DNA of 64,000 nucleotides from CAMDHY01 sp046156265 (GCF_046156265.1 NZ_JAWDIR010000033.1:124001-188000), one strand, 5' to 3'; positions 1-9,788 are shown, numbered from the stretch's first letter. Numbers and translations are program-made. The notes: generated from the sequence alone by a model not told the origin.

Positions 1-1045
1 CGGAGAAGCCGTTGGCGAACAGGAAGTTGCCGACCTCCGGATGGGGGCCGACGACGGCGTTCTGGTCGAGGGTGTGGTAGTCGTAGTGGCCGGCCCAGGC
101 ACGCTCGAAGCGGATCGCCTCGAAGGCCGGCACGCGGGTGGCGAGCGCCGGCCAGATCACCTCGTCGAACAGCGCGTAGTCGGGCTCGAAGTCGTCGTCG
201 GCCGCGCGGCCGTCCTCCTCCTCCGGCGGGGAGACGCCGCAGATGAACGCCTCGCCCTCCGGCCGCACATAGACGCCCGAGGGGTCGACCAGGAGCGGCA
301 GGCCCGGCACCTCGTCCCGGCAGCGGAAGACGAAGACCGAGCGCTTGCGCGGCTCGACGCCGAGCGTGAGGCCGGCGAGCGCCGCGACATCGCCCGCCTG
401 CGGGCCGGCGGCGTTGACGAGACTGCCGCAGGCGATCCGGCGGCCGTCGGCGAGGCGGACGGCCGTGACGCGGGCGCCCTCGCGCTCGATCGCGGCGACG
501 GTGCCGTGGAGGAACTCGGCGCCCGCGGCACGAGCACCGGTCCTGAGCAGCGACAACAGCATGTGGGCGTCGAACCAGCCCTCGCCGCTGCGGCCGAAGC
601 AGCCGGCGGCGAGGTCGTCGGTGGCGAGCCAGGGGAAGCGCGCCGCGAGGCCGGCGGCATCGTAGAGCACGGTGTCGGCGCCCTCGGCGGCCTGCACGGC
701 GTGGTTCGCCGCCAGCACCGCCGCGCCGTCGGCCGTGCCGGCGAGGATGAGGTAGCCGCCCTCGCGGAAGCCGATGTCGGCGTCCGCGCCGAAGCGCGCC
801 TTCAGCGTCCGGATGAAGTCGACGCCGAACAGCGACAGGCGGACGTTCTCCAGCGTCGAGAACTGCTGGCGGATCGAGGCGGCCGACAGGGTCGTCGCCG
901 AGCGCGCATAGGTCGGGTCGCGCTCGACAACAACGACGCGACCGGGGAAGCCCATCTCGGCCTTCAGGAAATAGGCGACCGCGGCGCCGACGGCGGCACC
1001 CCCGACGATGACGACGTCCGCCGTCCCGCCCCCAACCTCGACCAA
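1..1045 (-). CDS. FAD-dependent oxidoreductase, DAO family (3' end outside window)
   Basis: The reading frame on the minus strand runs off the left edge, so the C-terminus is missing. Near the N-terminus is a dinucleotide-binding fold (VVIVGGAAVGAAVAYFL) followed by an acidic strand end (VVVVERD), as in flavin amine oxidoreductases of the DadA/SoxB/FOXRED1 type (family knowledge). A later stretch VNAAGPQAGDVAALAG fits the DAO family FAD-contact segment. The start is taken as TTG at 1045 because GGGAGG lies about 8 nt upstream; no ATG is close by. It is divergent from the CitE-like gene with about 100 nt between them. The substrate is unknown; a secondary amine or amino acid is likely from the family. 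Confidence 0.85.
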   Translation of the reverse strand, partial: MVEVGGGTADVVIVGGAAVGAAVAYFLKAEMGFPGRVVVVERDPTYARSATTLSAASIRQQFSTLENVRLSLFGVDFIRTLKARFGADADIGFREGGYLILAGTADGAAVLAANHAVQAAEGADTVLYDAAGLAARFPWLATDDLAAGCFGRSGEGWFDAHMLLSLLRTGARAAGAEFLHGTVAAIEREGARVTAVRLADGRRIACGSLVNAAGPQAGDVAALAGLTLGVEPRKRSVFVFRCRDEVPGLPLLVDPSGVYVRPEGEAFICGVSPPEEEDGRAADDDFEPDYALFDEVIWPALATRVPAFEAIRFERAWAGHYDYHTLDQNAVVGPHPEVGNFLFANGFS

Positions 1046-1147
1046 AGTGCGACCTCCCTGCCTCTCGCGCCGCGGCCGGACACTGGCAGAATGGCGCCGA
1101 CCCGCAAAGCGGCGCCGCCGCGACGAACCGTCCAGCCGGAGATGCCG

Positions 1148-2032
1148 ATGACCATCCGCCCGCGCCGTAGCGTCCTTTACATGCCCGGCTCCAACGCCCG
1201 CGCCATCGAGAAGGCGCGCACCCTGCCGGCCGACGCCATCATCCTCGACCTCGAGGATTCCGTCGCCCCCGACGCCAAAGCGGCCGCGCGGGCGCAGGTG
1301 GCGGAGGCGGTGAAGGCCGGCGGCTTCGGCGGCCGCGAGGTGATCCTGCGCATCAACGCGATGTCGACCCCCTGGGGCGAGGACGACCTCGCCGCTGCCG
1401 CTGCAGCGGCGCCCGACGCCATCCTGGTGCCGAAGGTGTCGACCGCCGAGGACGTCTTCGCCGTCGACCGGGCGCTCACGGAATTCGGCGCGGCCCGATC
1501 GATCGCGCTGTGGGCGATGATCGAGACGCCGCGCGCCGCCCTCGACCCGCTGGCGGTGGCGGCGGCGCGGCGCGCACCCGAGGGGGCGCGGCTCGCCGCC
1601 TTCGTGCTCGGCACCAATGATCTTTCCAAGGACACCCGCGTCCGCCTCGTGCCCGGCCGGGCGCCGATGCTGCACTGGCTCGCCGACGCGGTGGCGGCCG
1701 GCCACGCCTTCGGCCTCGACGTGATCGACGGCGTCTACAACCGGCTCGACGATGCCGAGGGCTTCGCGGCGGAATGCCAGCAGGGCGTCGAGCTCGGCAT
1801 GGACGGCAAGACGCTGATCCATCCGAACCAGATCGAGGCGGCGAACCGCGCCTTCTCGCCGGACCCGGCGGAGGTCGCGTTCGCCCGCACGCTGGTCGAC
1901 GCCTTCGCGCTGCCGGAGAACGCCGGCAAGGGTGCGCTGTCGCTCGGCGGACGGATGGTGGAGCGGCTGCACGCCGAGATGGCGGCACGCACGGTCGCGC
2001 TCGCCGAGGCGATCGCGGCCCGGTCCGCCTGA
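1148..2032 (+). CDS. HpcH/HpaI aldolase / citrate lyase beta-like (CitE family) lyase
   Basis: A 294-residue TIM-barrel lyase of the CitE/malyl-CoA lyase superfamily. The N-terminus has RSVLYMPGSN and then LDLEDSV (about residues 33-39), which carries the acidic metal-binding region. ILRIN supplies the conserved Arg, WAMIETP the second metal ligand Glu, and GTNDLSKD and DGKTLIHPNQI match the family. CitE-like proteins cleave or form C-C bonds in acyl-CoA or oxo-acid substrates using Mg2+. ATG at 1148 is preferred over ATG 1142 because GGAG ends 6 nt before it. It converges with the CobW gene 15 nt away. The exact substrate (malyl-CoA, citramalyl-CoA or a free acid) cannot be read from sequence. 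Confidence 0.9.
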   Translation: MTIRPRRSVLYMPGSNARAIEKARTLPADAIILDLEDSVAPDAKAAARAQVAEAVKAGGFGGREVILRINAMSTPWGEDDLAAAAAAAPDAILVPKVSTAEDVFAVDRALTEFGAARSIALWAMIETPRAALDPLAVAAARRAPEGARLAAFVLGTNDLSKDTRVRLVPGRAPMLHWLADAVAAGHAFGLDVIDGVYNRLDDAEGFAAECQQGVELGMDGKTLIHPNQIEAANRAFSPDPAEVAFARTLVDAFALPENAGKGALSLGGRMVERLHAEMAARTVALAEAIAARSA

Positions 2033-2047
2033 CGCAGCCGCCGCGGC

Positions 2048-3376
2048 TCAGGCCCGGAAGCCGGGGATCGCCAGCGGGTTGTTCGTCATCGCCGCCGCGT
2101 CCGGGCGGTCGGGCGCGATGACGCCGGTGAAGGCGTCGAAGAGGCCGCGCACGAAGGCTTCCGGCAGGTCGCAGGTGATGAAGACGAGGCGGGTGCGGCG
2201 GTCGCCGCCCGGCCACGACGGCAGCTGCGTCGGCGGGTGCATCGCGTGCTGCACGGCGTGGATGACGAGCGGCCGGTCCGGATCCTCGGCGATGCCGACG
2301 ATGCCCTTCATCCGCAATAGCTTCGTCCCGTGTGCCGAGCGCAGCAGGTCGAGGAACATGTCGAAGGTCGCCATCGGGATCGGCCGGTCGGTGATCAGCG
2401 AGAACGACCGGATGCGCGCGTCGTGGCGGTTCACGTCGTGGACGTGATCGTGGTGCCCGTGGCCGTGGCCGTGCCCGTGGCCCTGTGATCCGTGATCATG
2501 ATCGTGGCCAGCCGCAGCGACGTGACCGTCGTGGTGGTGGTCATGTGATCCGTGATCATGGTCGTGATCGTGGTGGTCGTGGCCGCCATGATCGTGCGTC
2601 CCGCCCTGCCCCGGCCGGCCATAGGCCTCCGCCGCGAGCCAGCGGGCGACGTCGGCGATCTTCGTCTTCGGGTCGTAGAGACCGCAATCGAGCAGGCGTT
2701 CGGCGGTCGCCTCGCCCCGCGCCGCCTCGAGGATCGGCGCCGCCGGGTTGAGGGCTTGGAGGCGGCGGCGGAGCGCGGCACCGGCCTCCGCGCCGCCCGC
2801 CATGTCGGTCTTCGTCAGCACCAGCCGGTCGGCCACCGCCGCCTGCTTCACCGCCTCCTCGTGGGCGTCGAGCGTCGCCGCGCCGTTCAGGGCATCGACG
2901 ACGGTGACGACGCCGTCGAGGCGGAAGCGCTGCACGAGATAGGGATGCAGCATGATCGCGTGCATCACCGGCGCCGGATCGGCGAGGCCGGTGGTCTCGA
3001 TGACCACCCGCGACAGCGTCGCGATGCGGCCGTTGTCGAGGCCGCGCAGGAGGTTCTCGAGCGTCGTCACCAGTTCGCCGCGCACGGTGCAGCACAGGCA
3101 GCCGGAGGAAAGCTCGATGATGCCGTCGGATGAGGCGGCGACGAGCAGGTGGTCGATGCCGACGTCGCCGAACTCGTTGACGATGACGGCAGCCTCTTTC
3201 AGCGCCGGATCGTTCAGGAGCGCATTCAGGAGCGTCGTCTTGCCGGCGCCGAGGAAGCCCGTGAGGATCGTCACCGGGATCGGCGCGCGCCGCGCCCGCG
3301 ATGGCCCGGCCGCGCCCGCGTCGGTGTCCGCTACGGGGGCCGCGGGAACGCCGATGGCGTCGTCGGCGGACATCAT
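2048..3376 (-). CDS. CobW/COG0523-family GTP-binding metallochaperone with His-rich loop
   Basis: A 442-residue G3E-family GTPase. Walker A GFLGAGKTT lies at residues 40-48, the metal-binding GCLCC motif at about 92-96, and ETTGLADP follows. Residues about 255-315 are a long His/Asp/Gly-rich run (dozens of His in HDH and GHGHGH repeats), typical of zinc- or cobalt-handling members. The C-terminal CobW domain includes RMKGIVGI. Its ATG overlaps the stop of the upstream D-Ala-D-Ala carboxypeptidase gene (TGATG), so translation is probably coupled. It probably delivers a metal to a client protein, with Zn the likeliest ion from the family. No Zur-like operator was recognised upstream of the pair. 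Confidence 0.93.
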   Translation of the reverse strand: MMSADDAIGVPAAPVADTDAGAAGPSRARRAPIPVTILTGFLGAGKTTLLNALLNDPALKEAAVIVNEFGDVGIDHLLVAASSDGIIELSSGCLCCTVRGELVTTLENLLRGLDNGRIATLSRVVIETTGLADPAPVMHAIMLHPYLVQRFRLDGVVTVVDALNGAATLDAHEEAVKQAAVADRLVLTKTDMAGGAEAGAALRRRLQALNPAAPILEAARGEATAERLLDCGLYDPKTKIADVARWLAAEAYGRPGQGGTHDHGGHDHHDHDHDHGSHDHHHDGHVAAAGHDHDHGSQGHGHGHGHGHHDHVHDVNRHDARIRSFSLITDRPIPMATFDMFLDLLRSAHGTKLLRMKGIVGIAEDPDRPLVIHAVQHAMHPPTQLPSWPGGDRRTRLVFITCDLPEAFVRGLFDAFTGVIAPDRPDAAAMTNNPLAIPGFRA

Positions 3377-4863
3377 CAGTTCTGCGGCTGCCGCGGCCCG
3401 AGCACCGGCGCGGCCGCCGGCGCCGTGGCGGCGGGCGCAGCGTCAGCCGGCGCCGTCGTCGGGATCAGCGACAGCGGCACCGACACGCCCGGCTGCGCGG
3501 CCGAGGCGATCGAGCCGAGGCCGGGGGCCTGCGGCTGCGGCACGCCCGGCAAGGGCTCGGCCAGGGGGGGCGGCGGCGGCGCGGTGGCGGCCGGCACGAC
3601 CGGGGCGGGCGGAGCGGTGCTGGCGACCGGCAGGGCGGTCCCCACCTCCGTCGGCGGCACCAGCGCCATCAGGGTCGCCGGATCGGGGCCGGGGGTGGCC
3701 TCCGGGCCGCTCCGCGGGCGGACCGGCGGCATCGGCACGGCGACGGCGACGGCCGTGCCGGTGGCGCCGCCGAGCTTGATCGGCACCGGTGCCATCGTCG
3801 AGAAGCGCGCCTCGAGATAGCTCTTCGGCTTCGCCGGTGCGGCCGCGCCGGCGGCATTGGCGACGATGAGCCGGTTGCCGGCCTCGGCGATGACGCCGTC
3901 GTCATCCTCCATCTCGCCGGCGGGGGCGGGAGCAGCGGCGGTCTGCTGACGCTGCTTGCGCTTGGCGCCGCAGGTGTAGTCGCGCACGCTCACCGGCGCC
4001 GGCGTCACCGCCGGGGGGGCGAGGGTCGCCAGCGTGCCACGCCGCAGCGCCGGCTCGCCGAACGCCTTCGTCAGCAGCATGGCGGCGAACTCGTTGCGCT
4101 CGGCCGAGGTATAGGCGCCGAGGACAACGGCGATCAGCGTGCGGCCGTTGCGGGTGGTGGTGGTGACGACGTTGAAGCCGGAATTGCAGATGAAGCCGGT
4201 CTTCATGCCGTCGGTGCCGCGGAAGCGCTCCAGCAGGTGATTGTGGGTGCGGATGGTGCGCTTGCCGAGCTGCAGGGCGGTGATCCTGAAGAGGTCCCGG
4301 TGCTCGGGAAACTCCGCCAGCAGGGCCCGGGCGAGCACCGCCATGTCTCGCGCCGAGGTCACCTGCGCGTCGTCGGGCAGGCCGTGCGGGTTTTCGAAGT
4401 GGGTGGCGACCATGCCGAGGCGGCGGGCCTCGGCGTTCATCATGTCGACGAACCGGCCCTCGGAGCCGCCGCCGACGGCCTCGCCGAGCGCCACCGCGAT
4501 GTCGTTCGCCGACTTGACGATGATGATCTTCAGCGCGGTGTCGACGGTCAGCACCGTGCCGACCTTGAAGCCCATCTTGCTCGGCGGCCGGGAGGCGGCG
4601 TTCTGGGTGATCTTCACCGGCGAGTCCGGCCCGATCCGTCCCTCGCGCATGGCGCGGAAGGTGACGTAGGCGGTCATCAGCTTGGTGATCGAGGCCGGAT
4701 ACCAGGCCTGGAACATGTTCTTCTCGGCCAGCACCGCGCCGGAGGCGGCGTCGACGACGACATAGGCGCCGATGTCGGCCCGCGCCGACGTGGAGAACAG
4801 GCCCGCAAACAGGCTGATGACTGCCGCGACGGCGATCGCCGCGATCCGTACGACGGAGATCAT
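3376..4863 (-). CDS. D-alanyl-D-alanine carboxypeptidase (peptidase S11, DacF-like)
   Basis: A 495-residue low-molecular-weight penicillin-binding protein that trims the terminal D-Ala of peptidoglycan stem peptides in the periplasm. All three catalytic motifs are present: SITK at 58-61, SAN at 118-120 and KTG at 221-223. The N-terminus is a signal peptide ending near SARA-D. After the catalytic and following domain comes an unusually long Pro/Ala-rich tail (about the last 150-170 residues) that looks disordered and has no recognised domain. The start ATG at 4863 is chosen because the signal peptide begins there and AGGAAGGAAG lies upstream; a longer in-frame extension to 5040 has no signal-peptide logic. 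It overlaps the CobW start downstream. Confidence 0.92.
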   Translation of the reverse strand: MISVVRIAAIAVAAVISLFAGLFSTSARADIGAYVVVDAASGAVLAEKNMFQAWYPASITKLMTAYVTFRAMREGRIGPDSPVKITQNAASRPPSKMGFKVGTVLTVDTALKIIIVKSANDIAVALGEAVGGGSEGRFVDMMNAEARRLGMVATHFENPHGLPDDAQVTSARDMAVLARALLAEFPEHRDLFRITALQLGKRTIRTHNHLLERFRGTDGMKTGFICNSGFNVVTTTTRNGRTLIAVVLGAYTSAERNEFAAMLLTKAFGEPALRRGTLATLAPPAVTPAPVSVRDYTCGAKRKQRQQTAAAPAPAGEMEDDDGVIAEAGNRLIVANAAGAAAPAKPKSYLEARFSTMAPVPIKLGGATGTAVAVAVPMPPVRPRSGPEATPGPDPATLMALVPPTEVGTALPVASTAPPAPVVPAATAPPPPPLAEPLPGVPQPQAPGLGSIASAAQPGVSVPLSLIPTTAPADAAPAATAPAAAPVLGPRQPQN

Positions 4864-4943
4864 CGTCGGGTCGCTTCCTTCCTGCGCTCGGGACGGCCAC
4901 GGCCGCCGGGGGTCGAAGACGGCATCCGGTTGGGACACCCGAT

Positions 4944-4972
4944 CAATAGCCGATCGGCCCGGCGCTTGGCAA
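4944..4972 (-). promoter_or_regulatory. Putative sigma70-type promoter for the carboxypeptidase-CobW operon
   Basis: On the minus strand TTGCCA (4972-4967) is separated by 17 nt from CTATTG (4949-4944), about 80 nt before the carboxypeptidase start. It sits in the 306-bp gap 4864-5169 between this gene and bolA. The rest of the gap shows no gene, and I see no equally good promoter for bolA there (a TTGACC near 5086 lacks a clear -10 partner). Confidence 0.4.
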
Positions 4973-5169
4973 AGCCGCGCGCCTGCCGTGGTGAACGGCC
5001 CGACCGGAACAAGGCCCTTGGTGCGGGGCGGATGCGGCAATTCGGGGGCGACAGGACGACGATTCGACGACGCTCACGTCCCGGTTGACCACGCCGCCAG
5101 CTCCGCGCAAGGCTCGCGGCGGGTCGGCCTCGGTCGGCCCCCGAGGGCAAACGGGACAAGGAGATCGGG

Positions 5170-5451
5170 ATGGCCAGCGTGCGCGAGACGATCGAGGCGA
5201 AGCTGAAGGCGGCGTTATCGCCCGAGGCGCTGGCGGTCGACGACGAGTCGCACCTGCACGCCGGCCACGCTGGCCACCGTCCCGGCGGCGAGAGCCATTT
5301 CCGCGTGTATGTCACGGCCGCCGAGTTCGCCGGCCTTAGCCGGCTCGACCGCCACCGCCGCGTCAACGCCATCCTCGCCCAAGAGCTCGCCGGCCCGGTG
5401 CACGCCCTCGCCGTGCACGCGAGCGCACCGGGAGAGCCGGGGCGAAGGTAG
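5170..5451 (+). CDS. BolA family protein
   Basis: A 93-residue BolA-like protein. The family pattern is visible: an N-terminal helix with RETIEAKLKAAL, a His-rich loop (DDESHLHAGHAGH), then SHFRVYVTAAEFAGLSRLDRHR and a conserved C-terminal HALAVHA. BolA proteins partner with monothiol glutaredoxins in iron-sulfur handling, with the His as cluster ligand (established for the family). ATG is preceded by AAGGAG. It is divergent from the carboxypeptidase operon, and an inverted repeat follows. The gene next to corC and aroB matches common Hyphomicrobiales synteny. Confidence 0.92.
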   Translation: MASVRETIEAKLKAALSPEALAVDDESHLHAGHAGHRPGGESHFRVYVTAAEFAGLSRLDRHRRVNAILAQELAGPVHALAVHASAPGEPGRR

Positions 5452-5503
5452 GAGCAATGGTGAACTGTCATTGGGGTTTCCCCCCACAACCACTCTCCTC
5501 TCC

Positions 5504-5622
5504 GTAGTCATTCCCGGCCTTGTGCCGGGAACCCATGCGAGCCGCCGCGCGGGGGAGCGCTCGCTTGGCGGCGGTGCTTGGCGAGAGGAATGGGTTCCCG
5601 GCACAAGGCCGGGAATGACTAC
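5504..5622. repeat. Long perfect inverted repeat (33-bp arms) with nested hairpins
   Basis: Arms 5504-5536 and 5590-5622 are exact reverse complements over 33 bp, with a 53-bp spacer. Each arm itself holds a smaller palindrome, CCCGGC-CTTGT-GCCGGG, so the element can fold as one large stem or as two small hairpins. It lies between the convergent ends of bolA and the corC-like gene. The core resembles dispersed palindromic repeats that I recall as frequent in GC-rich alphaproteobacterial genomes. It may also act as a bidirectional terminator. The remainder of 5452-5702 holds nothing else recognisable. Confidence 0.85.
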
Positions 5623-5702
5623 CGATAGGGTGATGCAAGGACGAGAGGGCTGGCGCCCGCAGGGTGCCGGCGCAGGGCGCCGTGCAAGGACGCGGGCCGC
5701 TC

Positions 5703-7034
5703 TCACCCCATGACGCGGGCCGGCGGGGCCGGCAGGGCCGGCAGCGCCGGCGCCACCACACCCCCCGCCCCGAGCGGCGTCACCTTCAGGAGCGCGACGC
5801 GGTTGCGGTCCTTGCGCAGCACCTGGAAGCGGAAGCCGTGGAAGGTGAAGGCCTGGCGTTCCTCGGGGATCATGCGTGCCTCGTGGATGACGAGGCCGGC
5901 CACCGTCGTCGCCTCCTCGTCCGGCAGGTCCCAGTCGAGCGCCCGGTTGAGGTCGCGGATCGGCACGGTGCCGTCGACCACCACCGAGCCGTCGGCCTGC
6001 GGGCGCACGCCCTGGACGACGAGGTCGTGCTCGTCGGCGATGTCGCCGACAATCTCTTCCAGGATGTCCTCCAGCGTGACGAGGCCCTGGACCTCGCCAT
6101 ATTCGTCGACGACGAGGGCGAAGTGGCTCTTGCGCTTGAGGAAGGCCGCCAGCTGGTCGGCGAGGCTGGTGGTGTCCGGCACGAACCAGGGCGGCGTCGC
6201 GATGGTGGCGAGGTCGAGCCGGCCGACGTCACCGCCGACGGCGGCGAGCGCCCGCAGCAGGTCCTTGGCGTGCAGCACGCCGACGATGTTCTCCGGCTGG
6301 CCGCGCCACAGCGGCAGCCGGGTGTGCGGGCTCTTCAGGACGTTCTCGACGATCCGCTGCGGCGGCTCGTCGGCGTCGAGGGACTGGATGCCGGTGCGGT
6401 GGACCATGACGTCCGAGACGTCGAGCTCGGCGAGGTCCAACAGGCCACCGATGCGGTCGCGCTCGACCTTCACGAGGCCGCCTTCCAGGTGCTGCAGATC
6501 GACGGCGCCGCGCAGCTCCTCGTGGGCGGAGAGGATCGCCGTCTTGTCGTCGACGTTGACGCCGAAGAGGCGCAGGAGATGGCGCACGAGCAGCTCGATC
6601 GCCATCGTCACCGGGCCGAACACGGCGACGAGGATGCGGATCGGCCGCGCCACGGCCAGCGCGAAGCGCTCGGGATCGGCGATCGCCCAGGTCTTCGGCA
6701 GGACCTCGGAGAACACCACCACCATCACCGTCATGCCGATCGTCGCGTAGGCGACGCCGCTCTCGCCGAACAGGGCGAGCAGCATCGAGGTGGCGAGCGA
6801 GGCGGCGAGGATGTTGACGATGTTGTTGCCGAGCAGCAGCGCGCCGATCAGCCGCTCCCGCGACTGGATCAGGCGCGAGACGATGCTGGCGCGGCTGTCA
6901 CCGCCCTTCTCCATCTGCAGCAGGCGCGAGCGCGAGGCGGCCGTCATCGCCGTCTCGGAGCCGGAAAAGAAGAACGAGACGGCGAGCAGGGCGAGGATGC
7001 CGCCGGCGGTGAGCCAGATCTCGAGGTCGCTCAC
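5703..7034 (-). CDS. CorC/HlyC-family membrane protein (DUF21-CBS-CorC_HlyC)
   Basis: 443 residues. The N-terminal DUF21 membrane domain starts GGILALLAVSFFFSGSETAMTAASRSRL, holding the conserved SGSETA. A CBS-domain pair follows (VMVHRTGIQSLDADEPP... and VVDEYGEVQGLVTLEDILEEIVGDI), then the C-terminal CorC_HlyC domain (ADGSVVVDGTVPIRDLN). Family members are CNNM-type Mg2+/Co2+ efflux proteins although often labelled hemolysins. It starts with GTG, which overlaps the aroB stop as GTGA, so it is translated with the aroKB gene. The extreme C-terminus is Ala/Pro-rich. Confidence 0.92.
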   Translation of the reverse strand: MSDLEIWLTAGGILALLAVSFFFSGSETAMTAASRSRLLQMEKGGDSRASIVSRLIQSRERLIGALLLGNNIVNILAASLATSMLLALFGESGVAYATIGMTVMVVVFSEVLPKTWAIADPERFALAVARPIRILVAVFGPVTMAIELLVRHLLRLFGVNVDDKTAILSAHEELRGAVDLQHLEGGLVKVERDRIGGLLDLAELDVSDVMVHRTGIQSLDADEPPQRIVENVLKSPHTRLPLWRGQPENIVGVLHAKDLLRALAAVGGDVGRLDLATIATPPWFVPDTTSLADQLAAFLKRKSHFALVVDEYGEVQGLVTLEDILEEIVGDIADEHDLVVQGVRPQADGSVVVDGTVPIRDLNRALDWDLPDEEATTVAGLVIHEARMIPEERQAFTFHGFRFQVLRKDRNRVALLKVTPLGAGGVVAPALPALPAPPARVMG

Positions 7035-8809
7035 TGCTGCGGTCCCTCCATGGCCCGCTCCTGCGCCAGGAAGTCCCGCACCGCTTCCACCGGCACGTCG
7101 CGGGCGAGGAAGGCGCCGCCGATGCCGGTGACGAGCACGAAGACGAGCTTGCCGCGCACCACCTTCTTGTCCTGCGCCATCAGCGCGAGCAGCGCCTCGT
7201 CGTCGGGAAGCGCGCCGGGGACGTCGGAGAGCCGCGTCGGCAGGCCGACACCGCGCAGGTGGCGCTCGACGCGGGCGGCGTCGTCGGTGGAGCAGAGGCC
7301 ACGGGCGGCGGAGAAGCGGAAGGCCTGCGCCATGCCGAGCGCCACCGCCTCGCCGTGGACGAGACGCTCGCCGTAGCCGGTGCCGGCCTCGAGCGCGTGG
7401 CCGAAGGTGTGGCCGAGATTGAGGAGGGCGCGGGCGCCGGTGGTCTCGTGCTCGTCGGCGGCGACGACGCGCGCCTTCGCCCGGCAGCTCGTCGCCACCG
7501 CGTGGGCGAGACCGTCTCCGAGCGCCACCACGTCGGCGCCGTGGTCCTCGAGCCAGGCGAAGAAGCCGGGATCGTCGATCAGTCCGTACTTGGCGATCTC
7601 GGCATAGCCGGCGCGGCGGTGGCGCTCCGGCAGGGTGGCGAGAAGGTCGAGGTCGGCGAGCACCAGGCTCGGCTGGTGGAAGACGCCGACGAGGTTCTTG
7701 CCCTGGCGGGCGTTGATGCCGGTCTTGCCGCCAACGGAGGAATCGACCTGGGCGAGCACCGTCGTCGGCACCTGCACCATGCGCATGCCGCGCCGCACGA
7801 TGCCGGCCGCGAAGCCCGCGAGGTCGCCGATGACGCCGCCGCCGAGCGCCACCACGAGGTCACCGCGCTCGCGCCGCGCCTCGAGCAGCCCGTCGACGAC
7901 GGTCTCGAGGCCGCGGAAGCTCTTCGAAGCCTCCCCCGGCGGCACGACGATGGCGTGCGGCTCGAGGCCGGCGGCGGCGAGGCTGTCGGAGAAGGCGGCG
8001 AGGTGGCGGTCGGCGACGGTGGCGTCGGTGACGATGCTCGCGCGCGCTCCCGGAAAGCGCGCCGCGATCTCGGCGCCGGCATCGAGGCCGCGGCCGATCA
8101 GGATGTCGTAGGCGCGGCCGCCGAGGCCGACGGTGACGGTCTCGCGGCGATCGTCGCCGGCGACAGTGTCGCGGGCGAGCGCAGGGGCGGGGCTCATCGG
8201 ACGGTCTCCGCGATGCGGGGTGGTGCCGGCCGGGGCCGGCTCGGCGAGGGCGGCCAGCAGCGCCGCCACGACGTCGTCGTGCGCGACGTCGCGGGACTGC
8301 ACGGTGACGTCGGCGGTGGCGTAGACCGGCTCGCGGGCGGCAAGAAGGCGGCGCAGCGCCCCTTCCGGGTCGGCGCCGGCAAGAAGCGGCCGGTTCGACT
8401 TGCGGCGGACGCGGCCGATGAGGGTCTCGACGTCCGCCTTCAGCCACGCCGAGACGGCGCGGGCGCGGACGGCGGCGCGCGTCTCCTCGGCCATGAAGGC
8501 GCCGCCGCCGGTGGCGATTACCTGCCGGCCGCCCTCGAGCAGGCGGGCGATGACGCGCTTCTCGCCCTCGCGGAATTCCGCCTCGCCGAACTTCTCGAAG
8601 ATCTCCGGGATCGTCATCGCCGCGGCGCGCTCGATCTCGTGGTCGGCGTCGACGAAGGGCAGCCGGAGCAGGCTCGCGAGGCGCCGGCCGATGGTCGACT
8701 TGCCGGCGCCGGGCATGCCGACGAGCACGACGGAGCGCTCGCCGAGACGGGCGAGCACGCGCTCCACCAGGTCGGCGGGGATCGGGCGGTGGCTGGGCTG
8801 CGTGTTCAA
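7031..8809 (-). CDS. aroKB: Fused shikimate kinase / 3-dehydroquinate synthase (AroK-AroB)
   Basis: One uninterrupted 592-residue frame encodes two shikimate-pathway enzymes. Residues about 20-190 are shikimate kinase: Walker A GMPGAGKST at 31-39, DADHEIE, FGEAEFREGE, ATGGGAF and RPLL. From about 221 it is 3-dehydroquinate synthase: PPGEASKSF, ALGGGVIGDLAGFAAG, VPTTVLAQVDSSVGGKTGIN, EIAKYGLI and NLGHTFGHALE. The start is placed at TTG 8809, which has GAGGGAAG about 7 nt upstream; a frame extending to 8986 would run into the next gene and has no kinase-like sequence. Inside the frame, ATG at 8197 (residue 205) has GGAG 8 nt before it, so a separate 388-residue AroB could also be made. It is coupled to the corC-like gene by GTGA. 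Confidence 0.9.
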   Translation of the reverse strand: MNTQPSHRPIPADLVERVLARLGERSVVLVGMPGAGKSTIGRRLASLLRLPFVDADHEIERAAAMTIPEIFEKFGEAEFREGEKRVIARLLEGGRQVIATGGGAFMAEETRAAVRARAVSAWLKADVETLIGRVRRKSNRPLLAGADPEGALRRLLAAREPVYATADVTVQSRDVAHDDVVAALLAALAEPAPAGTTPHRGDRPMSPAPALARDTVAGDDRRETVTVGLGGRAYDILIGRGLDAGAEIAARFPGARASIVTDATVADRHLAAFSDSLAAAGLEPHAIVVPPGEASKSFRGLETVVDGLLEARRERGDLVVALGGGVIGDLAGFAAGIVRRGMRMVQVPTTVLAQVDSSVGGKTGINARQGKNLVGVFHQPSLVLADLDLLATLPERHRRAGYAEIAKYGLIDDPGFFAWLEDHGADVVALGDGLAHAVATSCRAKARVVAADEHETTGARALLNLGHTFGHALEAGTGYGERLVHGEAVALGMAQAFRFSAARGLCSTDDAARVERHLRGVGLPTRLSDVPGALPDDEALLALMAQDKKVVRGKLVFVLVTGIGGAFLARDVPVEAVRDFLAQERAMEGPQQ

Positions 8810-8960
8810 GCGGCGGCTTCCCTCGGGCTGCGGGTCGCTGCCGCGGTTGAAGGGGAGACGGCCGTGACTGTCAAGGCGGGCGACGGTCTGGCCCCCCGCA
8901 CCGCGGCCAGACGGCGCGCCCCGGCCGGTCCGCCGGCGCGCCGGCGCCGGTGCCGCCGGC

Positions 8961-9788
<828 letters not shown>

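Noticed and set aside
41..1147. Long N-terminal extension of the CitE-like gene
   Set aside because: It is antisense to the FAD oxidoreductase; family similarity begins only at ATG 1148, where the ribosome site is.
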